Shown: positions 40,658-48,911 of the stretch, one piece after another | Layout: every line of letters starts with the position of its first letter | How positions within the stretch are numbered: position 1 is the first letter of the stretch | Assembly (NCBI RefSeq): GCF_022808175.1 | Contig: NZ_JALGBX010000015.1 | Location: forward strand, 164,528 to 227,604 | Source: Streptomyces sp. AP-93 | GTDB taxonomy: Bacteria; Actinomycetota; Actinomycetes; Streptomycetales; Streptomycetaceae | Length of the DNA: 63,077 nucleotides | Direction: 5' to 3' | Position numbers and translations under genes: made by a program | Notes under the pieces: generated by a model | Told to the model about the DNA's origin: nothing | Databases searched by the model: none | Seen by the model: only the letters and a program-made list of their open reading frames with translations

Positions 40658-41584
40658 CTAGTTCTTGGTGATCATCGAGCGGAGGAAGAAGAGCAGGTTG
40701 GCCGGCTTCTCCGCGAGGCGCCGCATGAAGTAGCCGTACCAGTCGGTCCCGTACGCCGTGTAGACGCGCATGCGGTGGCCCTCGGCGGCCAGCCGCAGGT
40801 GCTCCTCGCCGCGGATGCCGTACAGCATCTGGAACTCGTACTCGTCCAGCTTGCGGCCCGCCTTGCGGGCGAGCTCCTGGCCGATGGCGATCAGGCGCGG
40901 GTCGTGGGACCCGATCATCGGGTAGCCCTCGCCCTCCATCAGGATCTTCAGGATGCGGACGTACGCCTTGTCGATCTCGGCCTTGTCCTGGTACGCGACC
41001 TCGGCGGGCTCCTTGTAGGCGCCCTTCACGATGCGTACGCGGCTGCCGGCCGCGGCCAGGCGGCGGGCGTCGGCCTCGGTGCGGAACAGGTACGCCTGGA
41101 TCACGCAGCCGGTCTGCGGGTGCGTGCGGCGCAGCTCCTCGTGGATGGCGAACATCGAGTCGAGGGTGGTGTGGTCCTCGGCGTCGAGGGTCACGGTGGT
41201 GCCGATGGCGGCGGCGGCCTCGACGACCGGGCGGACGTTGGCGAGGGCCAGCTCGTGGCCCCCTTCCAGCGCCTGGCCGAACATGGACAGCTTCACCGAC
41301 ATCTCGACGGTCTCGCCGAGGCCCAGGTGCGCGAGCTGCTCGATGAGCTCGAGGTACGCGTCACGCGCGGCGTGGGACTGCTCCACGGTGGTGATGTCCT
41401 CGCCGACGACGTCGAGGGTCACCTCCAGGCCCTTGCCCGTCAGGTCCTCGACGATCGGGATGACCTGGTCGACCGTCTCACCGGGGATGAACCGGTTCAC
41501 CACGGGCTTGGTCACCGGGGCGGCAGAGACGATTCGGCGCATCGTGTCGCTGCGCGAGGCGGCGAGGATCGCGGGACCCAGCAC
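40658..41584 (-). CDS. Proline dehydrogenase
   Basis: The 308-aa monofunctional FAD-dependent proline dehydrogenase has VTLDAEDHTTLDSMFAIHEEL near residue 142, AYLFRTEADARRL, RIVKGAYKEP, and the C-terminal YEFQMLYGIRGEEHLRLAAEGHRMRVYTAYGTDWYGYFMRRLAE. It oxidises proline to P5C, passing electrons to quinone. GTG 41584 is chosen because GGAGG lies 7 nt upstream; an ATG 36 nt earlier has none. It is divergent from the PucR-type gene that probably controls it. Confidence 0.93.
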   Translation of the reverse strand: MLGPAILAASRSDTMRRIVSAAPVTKPVVNRFIPGETVDQVIPIVEDLTGKGLEVTLDVVGEDITTVEQSHAARDAYLELIEQLAHLGLGETVEMSVKLSMFGQALEGGHELALANVRPVVEAAAAIGTTVTLDAEDHTTLDSMFAIHEELRRTHPQTGCVIQAYLFRTEADARRLAAAGSRVRIVKGAYKEPAEVAYQDKAEIDKAYVRILKILMEGEGYPMIGSHDPRLIAIGQELARKAGRKLDEYEFQMLYGIRGEEHLRLAAEGHRMRVYTAYGTDWYGYFMRRLAEKPANLLFFLRSMITKN

Positions 41585-41785
41585 GGGGTACCTCCAACGG
41601 GGGCGGGCAGAAGCAGACATTCAGCCCGCGCCGGGACGACGGAGGCCATAAGGAAAACGCAAGTAAAACCACCGTGAAACCTAGAGATCTCCCTGATCCT
41701 CTGCCATCGACAGCTGTCACGCATCCGTGGCCCGGATCTCATACATCTGTCTGAAGAGCGGGTGCGGGGGTGGGAGAATGTGCGG

Positions 41786-43021
41786 GTGAAAGGCGATTAC
41801 CAGGACCTGGTGGACGAGATTTCGGCGCTGCTCGGCGCTCCGGCGACGCTGGAGAACCGGGACTTCCGCCTCATCGCCTTCGGCGCGCACGACAGCGATG
41901 ACGATCTGGCCATGGACCCGGTACGGACCCGCTCGATCCTGACCCGCCAGTCGACGGCGGCCGTCCGGTCCTGGTTCGAGGGCTTCGGCATCGCCCGCGC
42001 CACCGGACCGGTCAGGATCCCGGCGGCCCCGGACGCCGGCGTCTTCCGGGGGCGGATCTGCCTGCCGGTGCGCTACCGCGGCATCGTCCAGGGCTACGTG
42101 TGGCTCCTCGACCAGGAGCCCGGGCCCGATGCGGAGTCCCTGGCCGCCGCCATGGAGGTGGCCCAGCGGATCGGGCTGCTGCTCGCGGAGGAGGCCCGGG
42201 CGGGGGCCGACCTGTCGCGGGAGTTCCTCGCCGTGCTCACCGCCGGGCGCGGCTGGCACCAGGACATGGCGGTGGCCGCGCTACGGGTGGCACTCGGTCC
42301 GGGCGCCGAAGGACCGCACGCCGCGGTCTGTGTGAGCCCGTGGTCCGGCGAAGCCCCGACGTCGGTGCCGGGAGCGGCGGCCGTGTGCGTGGCGCCCTGG
42401 CGGGGGGCCGGCGAGCAGGAATCCCACCCGTCCGGCGGCGGCCCGGCGGGGCAGTCCCTCGCGGTCCTGATCCGGCTGCGCGGCGCGGACCCGCTGGCTC
42501 CGGCCCTCACGGCGATCTCCCGCCTGATGCCCCGCACGGCCGGCGGAACGGCCCACGGAGGCGGCCCGGCAGGCGGCAGGGCCGCCGCCCCCGGGTCGGC
42601 CACAGGAGTGACCGCCGGGGTGTCCGACCCCGTGCGGGCGCTCACCGAACTGCCCGCCGCCTGGCAGCAGGCCACCGCCGCCGCCCGGGCCGCCGCCGCC
42701 GGGCCGCGGCTCGGCCCGGTCGCACAGTGGTCCGCGATCGGGCCCTACCGCATGCTGGCGTCCGTCGCCGAGGAGGCCCTGGACGACCCGGTGGCCCGCG
42801 CCCTGCGCGGCCCGGCCAATCCCGAACTGGCCCGGACCGCCGAGGTGTTCCTGGACTGCGCCGGCCAGGCGGGCCGCGCGGCGGCGGCCCTGGGGATCCA
42901 CCGACAGACCCTTTACTACCGGCTGTCCCGGGTGGAGCAGCTGACCGGCCTCGACCTGGACGAGGGCGAGGACCGCCTGCTCCTCCACATGGCCCTCAAG
43001 GCCGCCCGCCTGCACGGCTGA
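41786..43021 (+). CDS. PucR-type helix-turn-helix transcriptional regulator
   Basis: The 411-aa protein has an N-terminal sensory region with GYVWLLDQEPGPD and an Ala/Gly-rich central part. A C-terminal PucR helix-turn-helix follows (ELARTAEVFLDCAGQAGRAAAALGIHRQTLYYRLSRVEQLTGLDLD, near residue 350-395). Divergent from the proline catabolic genes, it is the likely activator or repressor of proline use. GTG 41786 is preferred because GGGAG lies 9 nt upstream. The 200 nt between it and the proline dehydrogenase gene should hold both promoters; I see no clear symmetric site. Confidence 0.88.
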   Translation: MKGDYQDLVDEISALLGAPATLENRDFRLIAFGAHDSDDDLAMDPVRTRSILTRQSTAAVRSWFEGFGIARATGPVRIPAAPDAGVFRGRICLPVRYRGIVQGYVWLLDQEPGPDAESLAAAMEVAQRIGLLLAEEARAGADLSREFLAVLTAGRGWHQDMAVAALRVALGPGAEGPHAAVCVSPWSGEAPTSVPGAAAVCVAPWRGAGEQESHPSGGGPAGQSLAVLIRLRGADPLAPALTAISRLMPRTAGGTAHGGGPAGGRAAAPGSATGVTAGVSDPVRALTELPAAWQQATAAARAAAAGPRLGPVAQWSAIGPYRMLASVAEEALDDPVARALRGPANPELARTAEVFLDCAGQAGRAAAALGIHRQTLYYRLSRVEQLTGLDLDEGEDRLLLHMALKAARLHG

Positions 43022-43031
43022 CGGTCCCCCA

Positions 43032-43631
43032 CTAGGGCGTGTCCCGACCGGCCTTCGCCGCCGTCATCGCCTCCGCCGCCCGCCGCATCCCCTCCGTCAG
43101 TTCCGCCGGGGTCGCGGCCGACGCGGGGTCGAAGAGCCACTGGAGCATGAACCCGTTCAGCAGGGCCTGGTAGAAGGCGCCCGCGGTCCGCAGGTCCTCC
43201 TCCGTCAGGTCCTCCTCGGGCACGCCGGTGAACATCGAGACCAGCCCCTTGCGCCCCTCCCCCTGCGAGGCGGCGAGCAGCGCACGTAGTTCCGGCAGCC
43301 GGTCCCGGTCCCGGGTCACCGCGACCTCCAGGCTCGCCGCCCAGATCGGGCCGGACTCCTCGTGCCCGGCGTGCACCCCGTCCCATACCGAGCGGAAGCG
43401 TTCCAGCGAGCCGCCCTCACCCTTCACCGCGCCGGTGAACTGGTCACCCCACTCCTGGACGACGGCCATGAACGCCTCTGTCATGAGGGCGTCCTTCGAG
43501 CCGTAGTGGTAGCCGATCGAGGCCAGGTTCGCACCCGAGGCCTTGACGATGTCGCGGGCCGTCGTGCCCACGAACCCCTTCTCGACCAGGCACTTCTTGG
43601 CGCCTTCCAGCAAGTCTTCGCGATGTCCCAT
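43032..43631 (-). CDS. TetR family repressor of the adjacent MFS pump
   Basis: The 199-aa protein has a TetR helix-turn-helix (LLEGAKKCLVEKGFVGTTARDIVKASGANLASIGYHYGSKDALM, residues 6-50) and a C-terminal ligand domain. ATG 43631 is chosen on family length. It is divergent from the MFS transporter gene with 103 bp between them, and that gap contains two 21-bp operator-like sites. This is the classic self-regulated efflux layout. The inducer is unknown. Confidence 0.92.
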   Translation of the reverse strand: MGHREDLLEGAKKCLVEKGFVGTTARDIVKASGANLASIGYHYGSKDALMTEAFMAVVQEWGDQFTGAVKGEGGSLERFRSVWDGVHAGHEESGPIWAASLEVAVTRDRDRLPELRALLAASQGEGRKGLVSMFTGVPEEDLTEEDLRTAGAFYQALLNGFMLQWLFDPASAATPAELTEGMRRAAEAMTAAKAGRDTP

Positions 43632-43662
43632 GCCTTCACGGTAGCCAAGACACCCGTCCAAG

Positions 43663-43722
43663 ACAAACGTCCTACACAATTGTTCCATACGGTCGTACTA
43701 GACAAGCGTTTATGACGCTTGT
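43663..43722. promoter_or_regulatory. Two operator-like inverted repeats in the TetR/MFS intergenic region
   Basis: Site 1 (43702-43722) is a perfect 8-bp inverted repeat ACAAGCGT-N5-ACGCTTGT. Site 2 (43663-43683) has the same 21-bp geometry, ACAAACGT-N5-ACAATTGT, sharing ACAA...TTGT outer ends. Their centres are 39 bp apart. Together they fit autoregulation and repression of the pump. Confidence 0.7.
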
Positions 43723-43734
43723 ACATTGCTGCTC

Positions 43735-45270
43735 ATGACGAACCCCGCAGCACGTCTCGCCGGTCGCCGGGAATGGACCGCCCTCACCGTTCTCCTGCTC
43801 CCGCTGCTCCTGGTCTCGATGGACGTCTCCGTCCTCTACTTCGCCATCCCGGCCATCACCCGGGAGCTGGACCCCAGCGCCACCCAGCAGCTCTGGATCT
43901 TCGACAGCTACGCCTTCGCCCTCTCGGGCCTGCTCATCACGATGGGCTCGCTCGGCGACCGGATCGGCCGCCGCACGCTGCTGCTGGCCGGCGCGGCCGC
44001 CTTCGGACTCGCCTCCGTCGCCGCCGCCTACGCCTCCAGCGCCGAAATGCTCATCGCGGCCCGGGTGCTGCTCGGCATCGGCGGCGCGACCCTGATGCCG
44101 TCCACGCTCGCCCTCGTACGCAACCTCTTCCAGGACGAGCGGCAGCGCGGCAAGGCCATCGCGATCTGGTCCGGCGCCATGACCGGCGGCATCGCGCTGG
44201 GCTCGGTGCTGAGCGGGGTGATGCTGAACCACTTCTGGTGGGGCTCCGTCTTCCTGATCAACGTGCCCGCGATGCTGCTCCTGCTGGTGCTGGTCCCCGT
44301 GCTGGTCCCGGAGTTCAAGGACCCGGCGCCCGGCCGCTTCGACCTGCTGAGCGTGCCGCTGTCGATGGCCGCCGTGCTGCCGGTGGTCTACGGGCTCAAG
44401 GAGATCGCCGCCGAGGGCTTCAGCCCGCTCCACGCCGGCTGCCTCGCCGCCGGCCTGGCCTTCGGGTGGCTCTTCGTCCGCCGCCAGCGCACCCGTGACG
44501 ACGCCATGGTCTCCCGGGACCTCTTCCGGGGGCGCGGCTTCGGCGCCGGCATCGGCCTGAACACCATCGCCGCCTTCGCCATGATGGGCTCGGCCTACTT
44601 CACCACCCAGTACCTGCAGTCGGTGCTCGGCATGGGCACGCTGGAGGCCGCCCTCTGGAGCCTCGCCCCCTCGGTCGTCATCGGCGCCGCCGCCCCCGTC
44701 GGCGCGGCCCTCGCCCAGAAGACCGAACGGGCCTACGTCATCTCGGGCGGCTTCGTCCTCGCCGCCGCCGGGTTCGCCCTGATCAGCCTGGTGGACACCG
44801 ACTCGCTGTGGCTGCTGCTGACCGGAGCCGGGGTCCTCGCCTGCGGCATCGTCACCGTGATGTCCCTGGTCTCCGACATGGCGCTCGGCTCCGCCCCCGC
44901 CGAGAAGGCCGGCTCGGCCGCCTCCCTGCTGGAGACCGGCCAGGAGTTCGGCGGGGCCCTCGGGATGGCCGTCCTGGGCAGCCTGGGCACGGCCGTCTAC
45001 CGCGCCGACCTGGCCGGCTCCGAGCCCGCCGTACGGGAGACCCTCGGCGGAGCCGTGGCCACCGCCCGGGGGCTCGGCGGCGCGGCCGGCGGGCAGGTCC
45101 TGGCCGCGGCCCGGGAGGCCTTCGTCCACGGAATGCAGTACGCGGCCTGGGGCGGTACGGTCCTGCTCCTCGCGGCGGCGGTGCTCGCCGCGGCCCTGCT
45201 CCGGGGACGCGGAGCCCAGGCCCCGGCTCCGGCGGAGCCGGCTCCGGCCGGCGAAGCGCTCGTGCACTGA
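43735..45270 (+). CDS. MFS multidrug efflux transporter (DHA2-type)
   Basis: The 511-aa protein has about 14 membrane segments. Motif A is GSLGDRIGRRTLLL near residue 66, and a motif C-like stretch is GGIALGSVLSGVMLNHFWWGSVF near 150. It ends in a hydrophobic helix and a Pro/Ala-rich tail. DHA2 proteins (EmrB/QacA-like) export drugs or metabolites by proton antiport. ATG 43735 is selected over TTG 9 nt upstream. The divergent TetR gene and the operators between them support drug-induced efflux. Confidence 0.92.
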   Translation: MTNPAARLAGRREWTALTVLLLPLLLVSMDVSVLYFAIPAITRELDPSATQQLWIFDSYAFALSGLLITMGSLGDRIGRRTLLLAGAAAFGLASVAAAYASSAEMLIAARVLLGIGGATLMPSTLALVRNLFQDERQRGKAIAIWSGAMTGGIALGSVLSGVMLNHFWWGSVFLINVPAMLLLLVLVPVLVPEFKDPAPGRFDLLSVPLSMAAVLPVVYGLKEIAAEGFSPLHAGCLAAGLAFGWLFVRRQRTRDDAMVSRDLFRGRGFGAGIGLNTIAAFAMMGSAYFTTQYLQSVLGMGTLEAALWSLAPSVVIGAAAPVGAALAQKTERAYVISGGFVLAAAGFALISLVDTDSLWLLLTGAGVLACGIVTVMSLVSDMALGSAPAEKAGSAASLLETGQEFGGALGMAVLGSLGTAVYRADLAGSEPAVRETLGGAVATARGLGGAAGGQVLAAAREAFVHGMQYAAWGGTVLLLAAAVLAAALLRGRGAQAPAPAEPAPAGEALVH

Positions 45271-45296
45271 GCGGCGTAGCGGGGCGGGACACGCGA

Positions 45297-45324
45297 AAGG
45301 GCCCGGGGTCTCCCCCGGGCCCTT
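45297..45324. terminator. Terminator between MFS and serA
   Basis: A perfect 12-bp stem AAGGGCCCGGGG/CCCCGGGCCCTT with a TCTC loop (45297-45308 with 45313-45324) lies between convergent genes. Confidence 0.85.
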
Positions 45325-45346
45325 CGCTCTGTGCGCTGCCGCAGTG

Positions 45347-46936
45347 TCAGCCGAGGCTGACCGTACGGGCCGAGACGGCGCCGATCTCGGTGGCGATGTC
45401 CGCGAGGACGTTCACCGGGGCCTCGGCGTCGACGGTGAGGACCGCGAGGGCCTCGCCGCCCTCTTCGGCGCGGGCGACCTGCATGCCCGCGATGTTGAGG
45501 CCGGCCTCGCCGAGGATGCGGCCGACGGTGCCGACCACGCCCGGGCGGTCGGCGTAGCGCAGGACGATCATGTGCTCGGCGAGCGCCAGGTCCACGTCGT
45601 AGTCGCCGATGCCGACGATCTTCTGCAGGTGCTTCGGGCCCACGAGCGTGCCGGAGACCGAGACCTCCTGGCCGTCCGACAGGGTGCCGCGGACGGTCAC
45701 CACGTTGCGGTGGTCCGGGGACTCCGAGGAGGTGGTCAGGCGGACCTCGACCCCGCGCTCCTGCGCGAAGAGCGGGGCGTTGACGTAGGAGACCGTCTCG
45801 TCGACGACGTCCTCGAAGACGCCCTTGAGCGCGGAGAGTTCGAGCACCTTGACGTCGTGCTGGGTGATCTCGCCGCAGACCTCGACGTCGAGGCGGACCG
45901 CGACCTCGCCCGCCAGCGCGGTGAAGATGCGGCCGAGCTTCTCGGCGAGCGGCAGGCCGGGACGGACGTCCTCGGCGATGACGCCGCCCTGGACGTTGAC
46001 CGCGTCGGGCACGAGCTCGCCGGCGAGCGCCAGGCGCACCGACTTGGCGACCGAGACACCGGCCTTCTCCTGGGCCTCGTCCGTGGACGCGCCGAGGTGC
46101 GGGGTGCAGACGACCTGGTCGAGCTCGAACAGCGGGGAGTCCGTGCAGGGCTCCTTCGCGTACACGTCGAGGCCGGCGCCGGCGACGCGGCCTTCCTTGA
46201 TGGCCGAGTACAGCGCGGCCTCGTCCACGATCCCGCCGCGGGCGGCGTTGACGATGCGGACGGACGGCTTGACCTTGTGCAGGGCCTCGTCCCCGATGAG
46301 ACCGAGGGTCTCGGGGGTCTTGGGCAGGTGCACGGTGATGAAGTCGGCGACCTCGAGCAGCTCGTCGAGCGCCAGCATCTTGACGCCCATCTGGGCGGCG
46401 CGTGCGGGCTGCACGTAGGGGTCGTACGCGACGATCTTCATGCCGAAGGCCGACATGCGCTGGGCGACCAGGACGCCGATGCGGCCGAGGCCGACGACAC
46501 CGAGGGTCTTCTCGCTGAGCTCGACACCCGTGTACTTGTTCCGCTTCCACTCGCCGTTCTTCAGGGCGGTGTTGGCCTGCGGAATGTTGCGGGCCGTCGC
46601 GACGAGCAGGCCACAGGCCAGCTCGGCGGCGGTCACGATGTTGGAGGTCGGTGCGTTCACGACCATCACGCCGGCCTTGGTGGCGGACGAGACGTCGACG
46701 TTGTCGAGACCGACGCCCGCGCGGGCGACGACCTTCAGCTTCTTGGCGGCGGCGATGGCCTCGGCGTCGACCTTGGTCGCGGAGCGGACCAGGATCGCGT
46801 CGACGTCCACGATCGCGGGGAGCAGCTCCGCGCGGTCGGCGCCGTTGCAGTGACGGATCTCGAAGTCCGGGCCGAGCGCCTCGACAGTGGCGGGCGACAG
46901 CTCTTCGGCAATGAGTACGACAGGTTTCGAGCTCAC
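45347..46936 (-). CDS. serA: D-3-phosphoglycerate dehydrogenase
   Basis: The 529-aa long-form SerA has VVARAGVGLDNVDV near residue 76, the Rossmann GLGRIGVLVAQRM, active-site Arg in VNAARGGIVDE and His in TPHLGASTDEAQ. An intervening ASB domain and a C-terminal ACT domain (residues 455-529, VDLALAEHMIVLRYADRPGVVG) follow. It catalyses the first step of serine synthesis with serine feedback through ACT. GTG 46936 is preferred because GAGGA lies about 7 nt upstream; another GTG at 46948 is in frame. Confidence 0.95.
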   Translation of the reverse strand: MSSKPVVLIAEELSPATVEALGPDFEIRHCNGADRAELLPAIVDVDAILVRSATKVDAEAIAAAKKLKVVARAGVGLDNVDVSSATKAGVMVVNAPTSNIVTAAELACGLLVATARNIPQANTALKNGEWKRNKYTGVELSEKTLGVVGLGRIGVLVAQRMSAFGMKIVAYDPYVQPARAAQMGVKMLALDELLEVADFITVHLPKTPETLGLIGDEALHKVKPSVRIVNAARGGIVDEAALYSAIKEGRVAGAGLDVYAKEPCTDSPLFELDQVVCTPHLGASTDEAQEKAGVSVAKSVRLALAGELVPDAVNVQGGVIAEDVRPGLPLAEKLGRIFTALAGEVAVRLDVEVCGEITQHDVKVLELSALKGVFEDVVDETVSYVNAPLFAQERGVEVRLTTSSESPDHRNVVTVRGTLSDGQEVSVSGTLVGPKHLQKIVGIGDYDVDLALAEHMIVLRYADRPGVVGTVGRILGEAGLNIAGMQVARAEEGGEALAVLTVDAEAPVNVLADIATEIGAVSARTVSLG

Positions 46937-47170
46937 GTGGGTCCTCACAAGTCCAGTGCGGACGGCCGTCCCGACGGCCGCAGGCGGTGGAGGGGGTAGC
47001 CGCGTGGAAGACGCACGACACTGTGGGCCTGACGCGTTGTGTTGTGCAGTGTAGTGGCGGATCCGGGAGGGAATTCCGCCTGTACGGAAGGATCACCCGT
47101 CCGTGATTGGCCGGGGTGGACAAGCGGATCTACAGGAGGCCTGTATTCCGCGGTCCGGAGCCCCTGTGCG

Positions 47171-47201
47171 GCGGGGCCGGGACGCATCGTCCCGGCCCCG
47201 C
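47171..47201 (-). terminator. ilvBNC operon terminator
   Basis: A perfect 13-bp stem GCGGGGCCGGGAC/GTCCCGGCCCCGC (47171-47183 with 47189-47201) lies 10 nt after the ilvC stop on the minus strand. Confidence 0.85.
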
Positions 47202-47211
47202 CGCGCGTGGA

Positions 47212-48213
47212 TCAGCTCTCGTCGTTGTCGACCCAGCTCATCAGCTTGCGGAGCTTCTTGCCGGTGGTCTCCAGCAGGTGCGCCTCGTCGGCGCTCTTGT
47301 ACTCGTTGTACTTCGGCAGACCGGCCTTGTACTCGGCCATCCAGGTGTTGGCGAACTCGCCGCTCTGGATCTCCGCGAGGACCTTCTTCATCTCGGCCTT
47401 GGTGGCGTCCGTGATGATGCGGGGACCGGTGATGTAGTCGCCCCACTCGGCGGTCTCGGAGACCGACCAGCGCATCTTCTCCAGGCCGCCCTCGTACATG
47501 AGGTCGACGATGAGCTTCAGCTCGTGCAGGCACTCGAAGTACGCGATCTCCGGCTGGTAGCCGGCCTCGGTCAGCGTCTCGAAACCGGCCTTCACCAGCG
47601 CGGAGGCACCACCACAGAGAACGGCCTGCTCACCGAACAGGTCGGTCTCGGTCTCCTCGGTGAAGGTGGTCTTGATGACGCCGGCGCGCGTGCCGCCGAT
47701 GCCGGCCGCGTACGACAGCGCGAGCTGGAAGGCGGAACCGGTGAAGTCCTGCTCGACGGCGGCGATGCAGGGCACGCCGCGGCCTTCCTCGTACTGACGG
47801 CGGACCAGGTGACCCGGGCCCTTCGGCGCGACCAGGGCGACGTCCACGTTGGTGGGGGGCTTGATGAAGCCGTACCGGACGTTGAAGCCGTGGCCGAAGA
47901 AGAGCGCGTCGCCCTCTTCGAGGTGCGACTCGATCGAGGCGGCGTAGATCTCGGCCTGGAGCGGGTCCGGGGTCAGGATCATGATGACGTTCGCCCAGGC
48001 CGCGGCCTCGGCGACGGGCAGGACCTTCAGGCCCTGCTCCTCGGCCTTGGCCTTGGACTTCGAGCCCTCGTGCAGGCCGACGACGACGTCGACGCCGGAG
48101 TCACGGAGCGACAGCGCGTGGGCGTGGCCCTGGCTGCCGTAACCGATGACCGCGACCTTGCGGCCCTGGATGATGGACAGGTCGGCGTCGTTCTCGTAGA
48201 ACAGCTCGGCCAC
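47212..48213 (-). CDS. ilvC: Ketol-acid reductoisomerase
   Basis: The 333-aa class I enzyme has the NADPH-binding VAVIGYGSQGHAHALSL near residue 19, GHGFNVRYGFIKPP near 104, APKGPGHLVRRQYEEGRGVP near 128, and the Mg2+-site acidic residues in ETETDLFGEQAVLCGG and FECLHELKLIVDLMYEGG. It converts acetolactate or acetohydroxybutyrate to the dihydroxy acid. GTG 48213 has AGGAG about 9 nt upstream. It is the last gene of ilvBNC, 141 nt after ilvN. Confidence 0.97.
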   Translation of the reverse strand: MAELFYENDADLSIIQGRKVAVIGYGSQGHAHALSLRDSGVDVVVGLHEGSKSKAKAEEQGLKVLPVAEAAAWANVIMILTPDPLQAEIYAASIESHLEEGDALFFGHGFNVRYGFIKPPTNVDVALVAPKGPGHLVRRQYEEGRGVPCIAAVEQDFTGSAFQLALSYAAGIGGTRAGVIKTTFTEETETDLFGEQAVLCGGASALVKAGFETLTEAGYQPEIAYFECLHELKLIVDLMYEGGLEKMRWSVSETAEWGDYITGPRIITDATKAEMKKVLAEIQSGEFANTWMAEYKAGLPKYNEYKSADEAHLLETTGKKLRKLMSWVDNDES

Positions 48214-48354
48214 TGGGATATCTCCTTGGTGCGCTGGTGTTGCTCCCACCGTACGGCGGGGAACGGAATACGTGGTTCTCGGTCTCGCCATACGAGCGAG
48301 CGAGAAACGAACGGGCGGGGCACGACCGGGCCGGAGTCACCGGCCCGGCCGGGC

Positions 48355-48879
48355 TCAGGCGCTGCGGTCGAGCGCGCGCAGGCTGCGGTCCGTGATGGAC
48401 CGGCCGCCGCGCCCTATGGCGATCGTCCCGGACTGGACGAGCTCCTTGATGCCGAAGGGCTCCAGCATCTTGAGCATCGCGCCCAGCTTGTCGGTGCCGC
48501 CGGTGGCCTCGATGGTGACGGCCTCCGGGGAGACGTCGACGGTCTTGGCGCGGAACAGCTGGACGATCTCGACGATCTGCGAGCGCGTCTCGTTGTCGGC
48601 GCGGACCTTCACCAGAACGAGTTCGCGCTCGATGGCGTTGGTGTGCTCCAACTCGACGATCTTGAGCACGTTGACCAGCTTGTTGAGCTGCTTGGTCACC
48701 TGCTCCAGCGGGAGGTCCTCGACGTTCACGACGATGGTGATGCGCGAGATGTCGGGGTGCTCGGTGACACCGACCGCGAGGGAGTCGATGTTGAACCCGC
48801 GGCGGGAGAACAGCGCGGCGATCCGGGCGAGGATGCCGGGCGTGTTCTCGACCAGGACGGAGAGCGTGTGCTTGGACAT
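48355..48879 (-). CDS. ilvN: Acetolactate synthase small (regulatory) subunit
   Basis: The 174-aa protein has an N-terminal ACT domain (HTLSVLVENTPGILARIAALFSRRGFNIDSLAVG) and the usual C-terminal small-subunit domain. It confers valine feedback control on the large subunit. ATG 48879 is 32 nt after the ilvB stop. Length and motifs match the IlvH/IlvN family. Confidence 0.97.
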   Translation of the reverse strand: MSKHTLSVLVENTPGILARIAALFSRRGFNIDSLAVGVTEHPDISRITIVVNVEDLPLEQVTKQLNKLVNVLKIVELEHTNAIERELVLVKVRADNETRSQIVEIVQLFRAKTVDVSPEAVTIEATGGTDKLGAMLKMLEPFGIKELVQSGTIAIGRGGRSITDRSLRALDRSA

Positions 48880-48911
48880 GTGAGTCGTTCTCTCTCTCAG
48901 GCTCTCTCGGC

